63,125 bases of DNA, from positions 1-63,125 of the forward strand of contig JAEZJK010000078.1 of assembly GCA_023415835.1 (NCBI GenBank), written 5' to 3'. This document shows positions 8,429 to 17,632 of the stretch, piece after piece; position 1 is the stretch's first letter, and each line of letters starts with the position of its first letter. This DNA comes from Bacillota bacterium. GTDB lineage: Bacteria > Bacillota > UBA4882 > UBA8346. The notes beneath the pieces are model-generated. The model ran no database searches. It was given only the letters and a program-made list of their open reading frames with translations, and was not told where the DNA came from. The translations under genes and the position numbers were made by a program.

Positions 8429-9742
8429 ATGTCACCCAAAAAAACAACCAAAGTTGTCGGGTTTTTACCTGATGACACTCCACCAGCCTTGAAATTGATC
8501 TTTTTCGCCTTACAACAAATGGTCGTGATGTTTCCTGCTACAGTTCTAGTTGCGTTGTTAACCGGTTTTCATATTTCGACCACCATTTTTGCCAGCGGCC
8601 TGGCAACCATTGGGTTTGTGTTAATTACCAAAGGACGTATCCCTCTCTATTACGGTTCCAGTTTTTCCTATATAGCAGCCGTGGTAGCGATCACCGGGGT
8701 CAAACAATTCGGCGAAATTGCCCCTGATATCATGATTTCCCAGGCTCAATGCGGGATTATCGCTTCCGGCTTGATTTCAATCGTTGCCGGATTTATTATT
8801 AATCAATTTGGACGTGAAAAAGTTGAAAAAGTCCTACCACCGTCAATCACCGGCAGTGTGGCAATTGTAATTGGCATTACTTTAGCCGGGACAGCCATGA
8901 CTGGGGCCGCTTCTAACTGGGCTGCCGGCCTGGTAACCTTGCTGGCCACCATCTTGTTCTCGGTTTACTTAAAAGGGACCTTAGGGCAGCTCCCAATTCT
9001 TTTTGGAGTTTTGGTTGGTTATGCTGTCAGTTGGGGTCTGGGCATCATTGATTTTACTAAAGTTTCATCTGCCGCTATTTTCACGGCTCCTCATTTCACT
9101 TTCCCGGTTTGGAGTTGGGGCGCAATCTTTGCAATTATGCCGATAGCGATTGCTACGATTCCGGAATCCACCGCCCATCTTTATCAAATTGACCTTTATG
9201 TCAATAATTTGGCTAAAAAGCTCGGTTCTAAAAAAGAATACTCAATTGCCGGATTGTTAGGCGTAAATTTGGTCGGTGACGGTGTGGCCGATATCATTGC
9301 CGGATCCATCGGCGGACCGGCTGGCACCAATTATGGTGAAAATAATAGCGTCATGGCCATCACTAAGAATTTTTCAGTACCGGTAATCATGCTTGCTGCC
9401 GTTTTTGCCATCGTCCTCTCATTCTTTGGCAAACTGGCCGGGGCTGTTAATACAGTTCCCGGGGCGGTAATTGGCGGAGTATCAATTTACCTATTCGGCG
9501 TCATTGGGGTTCAGGGCGTGGCTTTAATGATCTCCGAAAAAGTTGACCTTTTTTCAGCCAAAAACTTAGCTGTTGTATCAACTATCCTGGTAATCGGAGT
9601 GGGTGGTTCTTTTGGATTTCCAAATGGGATGATCCCATTCTTCGGCGCTCAATTGCCGGCGATTGCGACAGCTGCGGTCTTTGGAATCCTGTTGAATCTG
9701 GTCTTTTTACTCTTCCCTGCCGAACCGGCGAATGCCGCTTGA
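8429..9742 (+). CDS. uraA: Uracil permease (NCS2/UraA family)
   Basis: Proton-coupled nucleobase importer of the cytoplasmic membrane, 437 residues with about 12-14 hydrophobic segments. Family features include FALQQMVVMFPATV in the first helix, the YYGSSFSY segment, and PESTAHLYQID and GDGVADIIAGSIGGPAGTNYGENN in the substrate-binding half. Xanthine transporters share this fold; uracil is preferred because the gene is preceded by a PyrR-type attenuator and is followed by the pyrimidine operon. AGGAGG lies eight bases before ATG 8429. It is transcribed alone, with terminators on both sides. Confidence 0.9.
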   Translation: MSPKKTTKVVGFLPDDTPPALKLIFFALQQMVVMFPATVLVALLTGFHISTTIFASGLATIGFVLITKGRIPLYYGSSFSYIAAVVAITGVKQFGEIAPDIMISQAQCGIIASGLISIVAGFIINQFGREKVEKVLPPSITGSVAIVIGITLAGTAMTGAASNWAAGLVTLLATILFSVYLKGTLGQLPILFGVLVGYAVSWGLGIIDFTKVSSAAIFTAPHFTFPVWSWGAIFAIMPIAIATIPESTAHLYQIDLYVNNLAKKLGSKKEYSIAGLLGVNLVGDGVADIIAGSIGGPAGTNYGENNSVMAITKNFSVPVIMLAAVFAIVLSFFGKLAGAVNTVPGAVIGGVSIYLFGVIGVQGVALMISEKVDLFSAKNLAVVSTILVIGVGGSFGFPNGMIPFFGAQLPAIATAAVFGILLNLVFLLFPAEPANAA

Positions 9743-9761
9743 GTATTTTTAAATGATATTT

Positions 9762-9801
9762 CGAAGAAAGCCACCAAAAAACGGTGGCTTTCTTCGATTT
9801 T
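9762..9801 (+). terminator. Terminator after uraA
   Basis: A 14-bp perfect stem, CGAAGAAAGCCACC (9762-9775) with its complement (9783-9796), is followed by ATTTTT. Confidence 0.92.
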
Positions 9802-9931
9802 TGCTATATCTGTGATAATTATTGATTGAAAAATCCGGTTAATCTGTGTAAATCCTGTCTAAAACAAGGTTTTTTATTAGACAGATTAACAGGATTACAG
9901 GTATCACTATTGCTTACAACTGTCTCAAACA
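9802..9931 (+). repeat. Dispersed repeat family A, copy 1
   Basis: Shares blocks with the copies at 30241-30390 and, inverted, 62838-62970: ATATCTGTGATAATT, TTAATCTGTGTAAATCCTGTC, a T-rich centre, AACAGGATTA, and ACAACTGTCTCAAAC at the end. The middle can fold because the AATCCTGTC and GACAG-AACAGGATT blocks are inverted. The remaining bases to 10020 hold nothing I recognise. Confidence 0.75.
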
Positions 9932-10022
9932 TTAGCTTAGATTCTAAGTGGAAAAGAGAATGTTTTGATCATAGAAGGCTACGAAATACGAAATAAAATT
10001 TTATATTCGTTAGCAATATGGA

Positions 10023-10051
10023 TTGACATCGCAGGGTAACTCTGCTAAACT
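10023..10051 (+). promoter_or_regulatory. Promoter of the pyr operon
   Basis: TTGACA (10023-10028) and TAAACT (10046-10051) have 17 bases between them, directly upstream of the pyrR leader. Confidence 0.75.
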
Positions 10052-10078
10052 TACTTTAGTTAAGAACCCTTTAATTCT

Positions 10079-10149
10079 AGTCCGGCGAGGCTGGGAAGGC
10101 GAAATATTTATCTTAACCTTCTGATGCTGCGCGCCCTGAAGGTTTTTTT
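10079..10149 (+). promoter_or_regulatory. PyrR attenuator before pyrR
   Basis: AGTCCGGCGAGGCT at 10079-10092 matches the PyrR-binding consensus ARUCCNGNGAGGYU at every position. A terminator follows: AACCTTC (10115-10121) with GAAGGTT (10138-10144) and a run of seven T. This is autoregulation of the pyr operon by its own first gene product, as in Bacillus. Confidence 0.92.
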
Positions 10150-10190
10150 GTATAGAAAAGGCAATTAATGCATTTTAGGAGGTGTTCAAA

Positions 10191-10742
10191 ATTAGTCAGG
10201 TAAAAGCCCAAGTGATGGATGCGGATAATATTCGCCGCGCTATGTACCGCCTCTCACACGAGATCACTGAACACAACAAGGGCACTTCCGATATTATCTT
10301 GGTAGGGATACGGACCAGAGGCGTACCGTTGGCCAACCGTCTGGCGGATTTGATTAAGGAACAGGAACAGGTTGAAATCCCGGTTGGTACCTTAGACATT
10401 ACTTTTTACCGCGACGATTTGTCGCTCATCTCCAGCCAACCGGTACTGCATCGGACAGAGCTTCCCGTGAACGTCACCCATAAAAAAGTAATTTTGGTGG
10501 ATGACGTATTATTTACCGGAAGGACAGTAAGGGCGGCGCTGGACGCCCTGATGGATCTCGGCAGGCCGGACAGTATCCAGCTAGCAGTCTTAATCGACCG
10601 GGGCCATCGCGAACTGCCGGTTCGCGCCGATTATGTCGGTAAAAATGTCCCGACCTCCAAACGGGAAGTGGTTCACGTCAAACTTACCGAGGTCGATGGC
10701 GAAGACCGAGTGGTCATCATTGAAAATGAAAACCAACCCTAA
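10191..10742 (+). CDS. pyrR: PyrR, pyrimidine attenuation regulator and uracil phosphoribosyltransferase
   Basis: RNA-binding attenuation protein that responds to UMP and keeps a phosphoribosyltransferase fold. The PRPP loop VILVDDVLFTGRTVRAALDAL is present (about residues 102-122), as are LVGIRTRGVPLA and the C-terminal DRGHRELPVRADYVGKN block. Length from the chosen start is 183 residues, close to the Bacillus protein. No ATG, GTG or TTG is properly spaced from the strong AGGAGGTG at 10177-10184: the GTG at 10182 lies inside that site. ATT at 10191 has six bases of spacing and yields an N terminus matching relatives (SQVKAQVMDADNIRRAM). An ATT start is therefore proposed; the next ATG at 10215 is too far away. 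Confidence 0.93.
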   Translation: MSQVKAQVMDADNIRRAMYRLSHEITEHNKGTSDIILVGIRTRGVPLANRLADLIKEQEQVEIPVGTLDITFYRDDLSLISSQPVLHRTELPVNVTHKKVILVDDVLFTGRTVRAALDALMDLGRPDSIQLAVLIDRGHRELPVRADYVGKNVPTSKREVVHVKLTEVDGEDRVVIIENENQP

Positions 10743-10759
10743 CTAATCCCTTTAAATCT

Positions 10760-10826
10760 TGTCCTGTGAGGCATGCAAGGGAGGAGCGGTTAAGGATTTA
10801 ATCCTCCCTTTGTGGGAGGATTTTTT
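10760..10826 (+). promoter_or_regulatory. PyrR attenuator between pyrR and pyrB
   Basis: TGTCCTGTGAGGCA (10760-10773) matches the PyrR loop at 12 of 14 positions. AAGGGAGGA (10777-10785) can pair with TCCTCCCTT (10802-10810) as an antiterminator. Alternatively AATCCTCCC (10800-10808) pairs with GGGAGGATT (10814-10822), followed by six T, as the terminator. The two pairings exclude each other. This is the third PyrR element of the window and sits between the first two genes of the operon. Confidence 0.92.
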
Positions 10827-10851
10827 ATTAAATTGTAACGGAGCGATGCAG

Positions 10852-11793
10852 ATGGTGAAGTTACCGAAAGACATCTTAGGCCTACGTGAATTATCGGCGG
10901 AACAGATTAATTTTATCTTGGATACGGCTACTACTTGCAAAGATATTTTTAGCCGCGACCTGAAAAAAGTCCCGACTCTTCGCGGTAAGACTGTGGTTAC
11001 TTTGTTTTTTGAACCCAGCACCCGAACCCGTACTTCTTTTGAAATCGCCGGTAAATGGATGAGCGCTGATGTAGTTAATTTAACGGTTTCCTCCAGTAGT
11101 GTTGTCAAAGGGGAAAGTTTTATCGACACTGCCCGTACAATTGAGGCTATGGGAGTGGATGCGATAATTATCCGCCATTCGCTGGCCGGTACCCCCAAAT
11201 TGTTAGCTGAGTCGGTCCGTTCACACGTAATCAACGCTGGGGACGGAGCCCACGAACATCCGACCCAAGGGTTGTTGGATTTATTTACGATTCGCGATAA
11301 AAAAGGCGGATTCAAAGGGTTAAAAGTAGTACTAGTTGGTGACGCCTTGCATAGCAGGGTTATTAAATCGAACATCTGGGGCCTGACGAAATTAGGCGCC
11401 CAGGTAAGCGTAGTCGCCCCACCAACCTTGGTTCCAATGGGGTTAGAGGCAATGGGGGTCAAGGTGGAGACCAACTTGGACAAAGCATTAGCCGAGGCGG
11501 ATGTCGTCAATATTATGCGAATTCAATTGGAACGCCAAACAAAAGCGTATTTTCCGACTTTACGCGAGTATTCCAGATTATTCGGACTTAACTTAGAACG
11601 GCTTGCCAAAGCAAAGCCCGATTTATTGGTGATGCATCCCGGACCAGCCAACCTTGGTGTGGAAATTAGCGAAGCCGTTTCTGTACACGATCAATCGGTA
11701 ATAACTGAGCAGGTCACTAACGGAGTGGCCGTCCGAATGGCTTTATTATATCTTTTAACCGGAGGAGGCGGCAAAGATGCGGCATTGCATTAA
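10852..11793 (+). CDS. pyrB: Aspartate carbamoyltransferase catalytic subunit
   Basis: Joins carbamoyl phosphate and aspartate to N-carbamoyl-aspartate, the committed pyrimidine step. The protein has 313 residues. The carbamoyl-phosphate motif FEPSTRTRTSFE is present at about residues 50-61, with HPTQGLLDLFTI and MHPGPANLGVEI further on. The frame is open upstream to 10759, but that extension is the attenuator. ATG 10852 has GGAG (10840-10843) at eight bases, whereas ATG 10846 is too close. No pyrI regulatory subunit follows, as is usual in Bacillota. It overlaps pyrC by 17 bases. Confidence 0.95.
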   Translation: MVKLPKDILGLRELSAEQINFILDTATTCKDIFSRDLKKVPTLRGKTVVTLFFEPSTRTRTSFEIAGKWMSADVVNLTVSSSSVVKGESFIDTARTIEAMGVDAIIIRHSLAGTPKLLAESVRSHVINAGDGAHEHPTQGLLDLFTIRDKKGGFKGLKVVLVGDALHSRVIKSNIWGLTKLGAQVSVVAPPTLVPMGLEAMGVKVETNLDKALAEADVVNIMRIQLERQTKAYFPTLREYSRLFGLNLERLAKAKPDLLVMHPGPANLGVEISEAVSVHDQSVITEQVTNGVAVRMALLYLLTGGGGKDAALH

Positions 11794-13066
11794 AGGAGGG
11801 ACAATAGTTGACCCGGCCGGCGGTTTTATTGGGATCGGAGATATTTTGATCGAGTCCGGTAAGGTAACCGCGGTTGAGAAAGAAATCAACCCGGCCGATG
11901 CGCGAATTGTTTCCGCCAAGAATAAACTGGTATTTCCGGGTTTAATTGATCTTCATTGTCACTTACGGGAACCGGGCAGGGAGGATGAGGAGACGGTTGC
12001 CTCCGGTACTAAGGCGGCTGTTAAAGGAGGATTTACAGCAGTCACGGCAATGGCTAATACTAATCCGGTGGCTGATACTTCGGTGGCCATTGAATATCTC
12101 CTCAAACAGGCCAACCTAGCCGGATTCGCGAAAGTATACCCGGTTGGCGCGGTAACTAAAGGGCTTCAAGGCGTCGAACTGGCCGAAATGGGAGAAATGG
12201 CCGCTGCAGGCGCAATAGCTTTTTCTGACGATGGAAAAACCATTACTAACGCAGCAGTCTTCAGGGCGGCTTTGGAGTACTCAACCTTATTCAATTTACC
12301 ATTATTATTGCATGAAGAGGATCCGGACCTGGCGGGGAACGGGGTAATGCACGAAGGATACTGGTCAACTGTATTAGGTTTACCGGGTATTCCCTCGTTA
12401 GCTGAAGATGTAATGACGGCGCGGGACATTTTTTTGGTCGAATTTACGAAAGCGAAGATTCATTTTTGCCATGTCAGTACCAAAGGGAGCGCGGCATTGA
12501 TTGCCGAAGCTAAAAGAAAAGGTTTACCGGTAACGGCTGAAGCTACACCGCATCATTTTACATTGATTGATGCCGATCTTCAAGGATATAACACCCACTT
12601 TCGGGTCAGTCCGCCCTTACGCGCCATTGAGGACCGGGAATCAATCCGGAAAGCATTACAAGAGGGCGTCATTGACGCTATTGCCACTGACCACGCCCCT
12701 CATAGTTTGGAAGAAAAACACCGGGAGTTTGCGTTGGCCCCAACCGGAATGATTGGTTTAGAGACAGCTTTGAGCCTGGCTTGGACAGAACTAGTGCTAG
12801 GCGGCTGGTTGACTAAAGAACAGTTAGTAGAGAGGATGTCTGTGGCGCCGGCTCGGATTTTAAACAAAGAAGGCGGCCGGATCCGGCCAGGTGATCCTGG
12901 CGATCTGATTATTTTTGATCCGGAATGTGAATGGGAGGTAAAAGTAGCCGAATTTGCCTCTAAATCTAAAAACTCCCCCTTTTTCGGCCGTAAACTCAAA
13001 GGGAAAGTAGAATCAGTTTGGGTTAACGGAATTTTAAAGTTGGCTCAAGGAATATTTGTTGAATAA
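11777..13066 (+). CDS. pyrC: Dihydroorotase
   Basis: Zinc amidohydrolase that closes carbamoyl-aspartate to dihydroorotate. The 429-residue length fits class I dihydroorotase. The metal-binding DLHCHLREPG lies at about residues 58-67, with further ligands in LLHEEDP and CHVST, and the late ATDHAPHSLEEK. The ATG lies inside the end of pyrB, preceded by GGAGGAGG, which points to translational coupling. The enzyme makes the substrate of PyrD/PyrK downstream. Confidence 0.96.
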   Translation: MRHCIKGGTIVDPAGGFIGIGDILIESGKVTAVEKEINPADARIVSAKNKLVFPGLIDLHCHLREPGREDEETVASGTKAAVKGGFTAVTAMANTNPVADTSVAIEYLLKQANLAGFAKVYPVGAVTKGLQGVELAEMGEMAAAGAIAFSDDGKTITNAAVFRAALEYSTLFNLPLLLHEEDPDLAGNGVMHEGYWSTVLGLPGIPSLAEDVMTARDIFLVEFTKAKIHFCHVSTKGSAALIAEAKRKGLPVTAEATPHHFTLIDADLQGYNTHFRVSPPLRAIEDRESIRKALQEGVIDAIATDHAPHSLEEKHREFALAPTGMIGLETALSLAWTELVLGGWLTKEQLVERMSVAPARILNKEGGRIRPGDPGDLIIFDPECEWEVKVAEFASKSKNSPFFGRKLKGKVESVWVNGILKLAQGIFVE

Positions 13067-13070
13067 ATAT

Positions 13071-13099
13071 TCGACAAATATGTATATTTATGATAGAAT
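13071..13099 (+). promoter_or_regulatory. Possible internal promoter before carA
   Basis: TCGACA (13071-13076) and TAGAAT (13094-13099) are 17 bases apart, in the 138-base gap between pyrC and carA. The rest of the gap is an A/T and purine-rich filler with a poor echo of the PyrR loop (AGTCCCGAG, 13148-13156) that lacks the second half. Confidence 0.5.
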
Positions 13100-13204
13100 A
13101 GAGATGGGTTAAGTTTAGAGTTGACAGTTTAGGATCTAAGGTTTAAAAGTCCCGAGTTCAAACTATTTACTTTAAACTTTAAATTATTATTCAGCGGAGG
13201 AAGA

Positions 13205-14281
13205 ATGAAGAGCGCGCGATTGGTTTTAGCGGACGGTACGATTTATCGGGGTATCTCCTTCGGGGCTGATGCCGAGATCGGGGGTGAGGTGGTCTTTAAT
13301 ACCGGGTTAACCGGTTACCAAGAGATTTTGACTGATCCCTCCTATAGCGGACAGATTATTGCCATGACCTATCCGCTGATTGGGAATTATGGAGTGAATT
13401 CCAAAGATTATGAGTCAAAACATCCTTACGCCAGAGGGTTTATAGTCAAAGAACCTTGCCAATCCCCCAGTAATTGGCGGTCGGAAACAACCATCGACGC
13501 TTTCCTCAAAAAATATAATATCACGGGGATTTCCGGGATCGATACCCGGGCTTTAACTAAGCGGTTACGGACTGTTGGCGTAATGAAAGGCATGATTACT
13601 ACTTCAAGTGAACCGGATCACATTTTAGCCCTACGGGTAAAATCGCTTCCGGAAATATCCGGGCATGATTTTGTCAAAGTTGCATCCACCAAGGAAATTT
13701 ACTCCGAAGGGGACGGCGATCTACACGTAGTATTGATGGATTTTGGAGCGAAACTCAATATTCAGCGTAGCCTAATTAAATATGGTTGTCAAGTTACGGT
13801 TGTACCTTGTGATACGGACAGTGAAACCATTCTGAAACTGAAGCCCGATGGATTGATGCTTTCTAACGGACCTGGCGACCCAAAGGATGTTATGTACGGC
13901 GTCGAATGTGTCAAACAGCTGATTGGAAAGTTGCCAATCTTCGGGATCTGTCTCGGGCATCAGATCCTAGGTTTGGCTCTTGGGGGCGACACTTATAAAT
14001 TAAAGTTCGGGCACAGGGGCGGTAATCATCCGGTAAAAGACTTGATTTCCGGCGCGGTTACAATTACCTCGCAGAACCATGGCTTTGCGGTGCGTGAGGA
14101 TTCATTAAATCCGAAGGATGTATTCATCTCGCACCTTAACGTTAATGATCGGACAGTTGAGGGGTTAAAGCATAAACAGATGCCGATTTTCTCCGTCCAA
14201 TACCATCCGGAAGCCACCCCCGGCCCCTGGGATTCGGATTATCTATTTGAACAGTTCATTACGAATATGAAAAGTGCATAA
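13205..14281 (+). CDS. carA: Carbamoyl-phosphate synthase small (glutaminase) subunit
   Basis: Hydrolyses glutamine and feeds ammonia to CarB. 358 residues. The N-terminal half has FNTGLTGYQEILTDPSYSGQ. The class I amidotransferase domain has the nucleophile in GICLGHQILGLALGG (Cys near residue 249) and the His/Glu pair in YHPEATPGP. GGAGG precedes ATG 13205. Its place inside the pyr operon marks it as the pyrimidine-linked copy (called pyrAA in Bacillus). Confidence 0.96.
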   Translation: MKSARLVLADGTIYRGISFGADAEIGGEVVFNTGLTGYQEILTDPSYSGQIIAMTYPLIGNYGVNSKDYESKHPYARGFIVKEPCQSPSNWRSETTIDAFLKKYNITGISGIDTRALTKRLRTVGVMKGMITTSSEPDHILALRVKSLPEISGHDFVKVASTKEIYSEGDGDLHVVLMDFGAKLNIQRSLIKYGCQVTVVPCDTDSETILKLKPDGLMLSNGPGDPKDVMYGVECVKQLIGKLPIFGICLGHQILGLALGGDTYKLKFGHRGGNHPVKDLISGAVTITSQNHGFAVREDSLNPKDVFISHLNVNDRTVEGLKHKQMPIFSVQYHPEATPGPWDSDYLFEQFITNMKSA

Positions 14282-14401
14282 AGTTTACAGGCCACAGTGT
14301 ACTTTAGTTGCGCTATAGGCCTTTAGCTTTTGGCCCTTGGTTATAAGCTAACCGCTAATGGATAATAGCCAATAAGCGACAGATATGGAGCGTGAATCAA
14401 T
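14282..14401 (+). repeat. Intergenic filler repeat (AGCTAATAGC-like type)
   Basis: The carA-carB gap holds degenerate pieces such as GGCCTTTAGCTTTTGGCCC, AAGCTAACCGCTAATGG and TAATAGCC. They resemble those at 25133-25252, 61660-61740 and 62745-62830. No coding potential or terminator is visible. Confidence 0.5.
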
Positions 14402-17400
14402 TTGCCACTGGATAAAACCTTAAAGAAAGTATTAGTCATCGGTTCGGGACCAATTATTATCGGCCAGGCTGCAGAATTTGACTATGCCGGGACACAAGCC
14501 TGCCGTTCCCTCAAAGAAGAGGGGATCTCGGTGGTGTTGGTTAATTCAAATCCGGCTACGATTATGACCGACGCCAATATGGCCGACCGGGTTTATATCG
14601 AACCGCTGACGGTTGATTCCTTACGCCGGATTATCGCCAAAGAGCGCCCGGATGGGCTCCTTCCCACCCTGGGCGGGCAGGTTGGCTTGAATCTTGCAGT
14701 CAGCCTTTGGGAAGCCGGTGTTTTATCCGATTATAAAGTTAGGCTGCTCGGAACCCCGCTGGAAGCGATTAAAAAGGCGGAGGACCGTCAATTATTTAAG
14801 GATACGATGTTGGAGATTGGGGAACCAATCCCGGAAAGCGTTATCGTGTCTAAATTGGAAGAGTCCTTTGAATTTGCGGAACGGGTGGGGTTTCCTTTAA
14901 TCATTCGTCCCGCTTATACTATGGGGGGGACTGGTGGAGGAATCGCCACTAACCGGGAGGAGTTAGCAGAGATTACCGTCCGTGGCCTGACGCTTAGCCC
15001 AATCTCCCAGGTATTGCTAGAACAGTCCGTGGCTGGTTATAAAGAGATTGAATATGAAGTGATGCGGGATTCCAACAACACCTGTATCACAATTTGTAAT
15101 ATGGAAAACTTCGACCCAGTGGGAATCCATACCGGCGACAGTATTGTGGTGGCGCCCAGCCAGACTTTGTCGGATCGTGAATACCAAATGCTGCGGGCGG
15201 CATCTATAAGAATCATCCGGGCCTTGGGGATCGAGGGCGGTTGTAATGTACAATTCGCCTTAGATCCGAAAAGCTTTCGCTATATTGTAATCGAAGTTAA
15301 CCCCAGGGTTAGCCGTTCCAGCGCTTTGGCGTCTAAAGCTACCGGATACCCAATAGCTAAGGTGGCCGCGAAGATCGCCGCCGGTTATCATTTGGATGAA
15401 ATCACTAATGCAGTAACTGGAAAAACCTATGCTTCTTTTGAACCGACCCTTGATTATGTAGTGATGAAGATCCCGCGTTGGCCCTTTGACAAGTTTGACC
15501 TGGCCGATCGGAAACTGGGGACTCAAATGAAGGCCACCGGAGAAGTGATGGCCATCGACCGTTCCTTGGAAGCTGCCCTTTTAAAGGCAGTCCGTTCCCT
15601 GGAAATTGGCCAATACGGATTGAGATTGCCGGGCGCCGCCCAGATGAGCGAAGATGAACTTGATAAAGCGGTTACCGCTCCGGACGACCGCCGTTTGTTC
15701 TTCTTGGCTGAATATATCCGGCGAGGTTGCCCGCTGGAAGATCTCTACCGGATGACCAAGGTGGATTTGTTTTTCCTTGAAAAACTGAAAAAAATTATTG
15801 AAATGGAGAATGAAATCAAGCAGTCCGGCTACCAGGATCCGGATCGCCTGTTGGCAGCCAAGCGGCTTGGTTTTGCTGATCGGGAAATTGCCGCTTTGAC
15901 TGGCGCTACCGAGGATAAAGTGCGCCGGTTCCGCTATACTGCAGGGATTAGGCCGGTATATAAGATGGTTGACACTTGCGCCGCAGAGTTTGAAGCTGTT
16001 ACACCTTATTTTTACTCTTGTTATGAACAGGAGAACGAAGCGTTACGGTCAGAGAGGCGGAAAATTGCTGTCATCGGTTCGGGTCCAATCCGGATCGGGC
16101 AGGGGATTGAGTTTGATTATTGTAGTGTTCACTCGGTATGGGCTTTAAAAAACGCCGGGGTTGAAGCGATTATTATTAATAACAATCCGGAGACGGTCAG
16201 CACCGATTTTGACACCGGCGACCGGCTATATTTCGAACCGTTGACCGTGGAAGACGTGTTGCACATATTGGAACTGGAACAACCGGAAGGTGTAATCGTT
16301 CAGTTCGGCGGGCAGACTGCCATTAATTTAGCCGCCCAACTGGAGCAGGCCGGGGTTAAAGTATTAGGGACTTCAGTGGATTCCATTGATTTGGCTGAGG
16401 ATCGAAGGCGGTTTGATAAGCTTTTATCTGATCTCAAAATCCCTAAGCCAGCCGGCCGGACCGTCATTTCGGCGGAAGAAGCCATTTTGGTTGCGGCGGA
16501 GATTGGATTTCCCGTATTGGTACGGCCTTCCTACGTATTAGGCGGCCGGGCTATGGAGATTGTATACAATGAGAACGAGCTAAAAAGCTATTTGACCGGG
16601 GCAGTCCGGGCTTGTCCGGAGCATCCGGTCTTGATCGACCGTTATCTAAGCGGAAGGGAATGCGAAGTTGACGCGATTTGCGATGGGACTAATATTTTAA
16701 TACCAGGAATTATGGAACACCTGGAGCGGGCTGGGGTACATTCCGGAGATTCGATTGCAGTTTATCCAACCCAACATTTAAGCCTGATTGAACAGGAGAA
16801 AATCACCAATTATACCTTGAAGCTAGCCCAAAGTTTGAAAGTGGTTGGCTTAATAAACGTACAATACGTGCTTACGGAAGAGGAAGTGTACTGTATCGAG
16901 GTAAATCCCCGTTCCAGCCGGACTGTTCCTTTTATGAGCAAAATTACCGGAATTCCAATGATCCAGGTGGCTACCAAATGTATCTTAAATCAATCACTCC
17001 ATCAACAGGGTTACGCCGGCGGCATGTGGCCCGAGACTAAGCTGATAGCGGTTAAAGCGCCTGTTTTTTCCTTTTCCAAACTAAATCAGGTAGATATCTA
17101 TCTCAGCCCGGAGATGAAATCGACCGGAGAAGTAATGGGGGTTGATCTTACCTATGCCGGGGCCCTCTATAAGGCCTTTGTGGCTGCCGGTTTCAGTATG
17201 CCGCGCGGGGGGACGATCCTGGCGACGCTAGCGGACCGTGATAAGGCTGAGGCCCTACCGTTACTAAAAAAATTAGCGGATCGGGGTTTTAAGATTATGG
17301 CTACCATGGGAACAGCCGCCTATCTAAGGGTGAACGGCGTCCCGGTTACCAAACTAAATAAAATTAATGAAGGACCGCCGACGATCTTCGACGCCATTAA

Positions 17401-17632
17401 AAGCGGCGAAATTAAATTATTGGTGAATACGATTACCCGTGGCAAAGAACCGGAGCGGGACGGTTTTAAAATCCGTCGGGCAGCAGTGGAACATAATATC
17501 CCTTGCCTTACTTCATTGGATACGGTGAAAGCATTTTTGCAAGTTTTATTAGCGTTAGAGGAAGGCAGGGCGTCCAGCTTGGCCATTCCAATTCAAGATT
17601 TTCAAACTATACGGATTGAGCAGGTTATTTGA
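14402..17632 (+). CDS. carB: Carbamoyl-phosphate synthase large subunit
   Basis: Makes carbamoyl phosphate from bicarbonate, ammonia and two ATP. 1076 residues, full length, with the two homologous ATP-grasp halves: VIGSGPIIIGQAAEFDYAGT near the start and VIGSGPIRIGQGIEFDYCSVH near residue 556. The allosteric MGS-like domain follows after about residue 930. The start is TTG 14402, with GGAG 11 bases upstream; the resulting N terminus (PLDKTLKKVLVIGSG) matches the family and no better codon is available. Confidence 0.96.
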   Translation: MPLDKTLKKVLVIGSGPIIIGQAAEFDYAGTQACRSLKEEGISVVLVNSNPATIMTDANMADRVYIEPLTVDSLRRIIAKERPDGLLPTLGGQVGLNLAVSLWEAGVLSDYKVRLLGTPLEAIKKAEDRQLFKDTMLEIGEPIPESVIVSKLEESFEFAERVGFPLIIRPAYTMGGTGGGIATNREELAEITVRGLTLSPISQVLLEQSVAGYKEIEYEVMRDSNNTCITICNMENFDPVGIHTGDSIVVAPSQTLSDREYQMLRAASIRIIRALGIEGGCNVQFALDPKSFRYIVIEVNPRVSRSSALASKATGYPIAKVAAKIAAGYHLDEITNAVTGKTYASFEPTLDYVVMKIPRWPFDKFDLADRKLGTQMKATGEVMAIDRSLEAALLKAVRSLEIGQYGLRLPGAAQMSEDELDKAVTAPDDRRLFFLAEYIRRGCPLEDLYRMTKVDLFFLEKLKKIIEMENEIKQSGYQDPDRLLAAKRLGFADREIAALTGATEDKVRRFRYTAGIRPVYKMVDTCAAEFEAVTPYFYSCYEQENEALRSERRKIAVIGSGPIRIGQGIEFDYCSVHSVWALKNAGVEAIIINNNPETVSTDFDTGDRLYFEPLTVEDVLHILELEQPEGVIVQFGGQTAINLAAQLEQAGVKVLGTSVDSIDLAEDRRRFDKLLSDLKIPKPAGRTVISAEEAILVAAEIGFPVLVRPSYVLGGRAMEIVYNENELKSYLTGAVRACPEHPVLIDRYLSGRECEVDAICDGTNILIPGIMEHLERAGVHSGDSIAVYPTQHLSLIEQEKITNYTLKLAQSLKVVGLINVQYVLTEEEVYCIEVNPRSSRTVPFMSKITGIPMIQVATKCILNQSLHQQGYAGGMWPETKLIAVKAPVFSFSKLNQVDIYLSPEMKSTGEVMGVDLTYAGALYKAFVAAGFSMPRGGTILATLADRDKAEALPLLKKLADRGFKIMATMGTAAYLRVNGVPVTKLNKINEGPPTIFDAIKSGEIKLLVNTITRGKEPERDGFKIRRAAVEHNIPCLTSLDTVKAFLQVLLALEEGRASSLAIPIQDFQTIRIEQVI

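Noticed and set aside
10759..10851. N-terminal extension of pyrB
   Set aside because: The bases form the PyrR loop, antiterminator and terminator, and the ribosome site points to ATG 10852.
13148..13156. Possible fourth PyrR loop before carA (AGTCCCGAG)
   Set aside because: The second half of the consensus (GAGGYU) is missing and no terminator follows.
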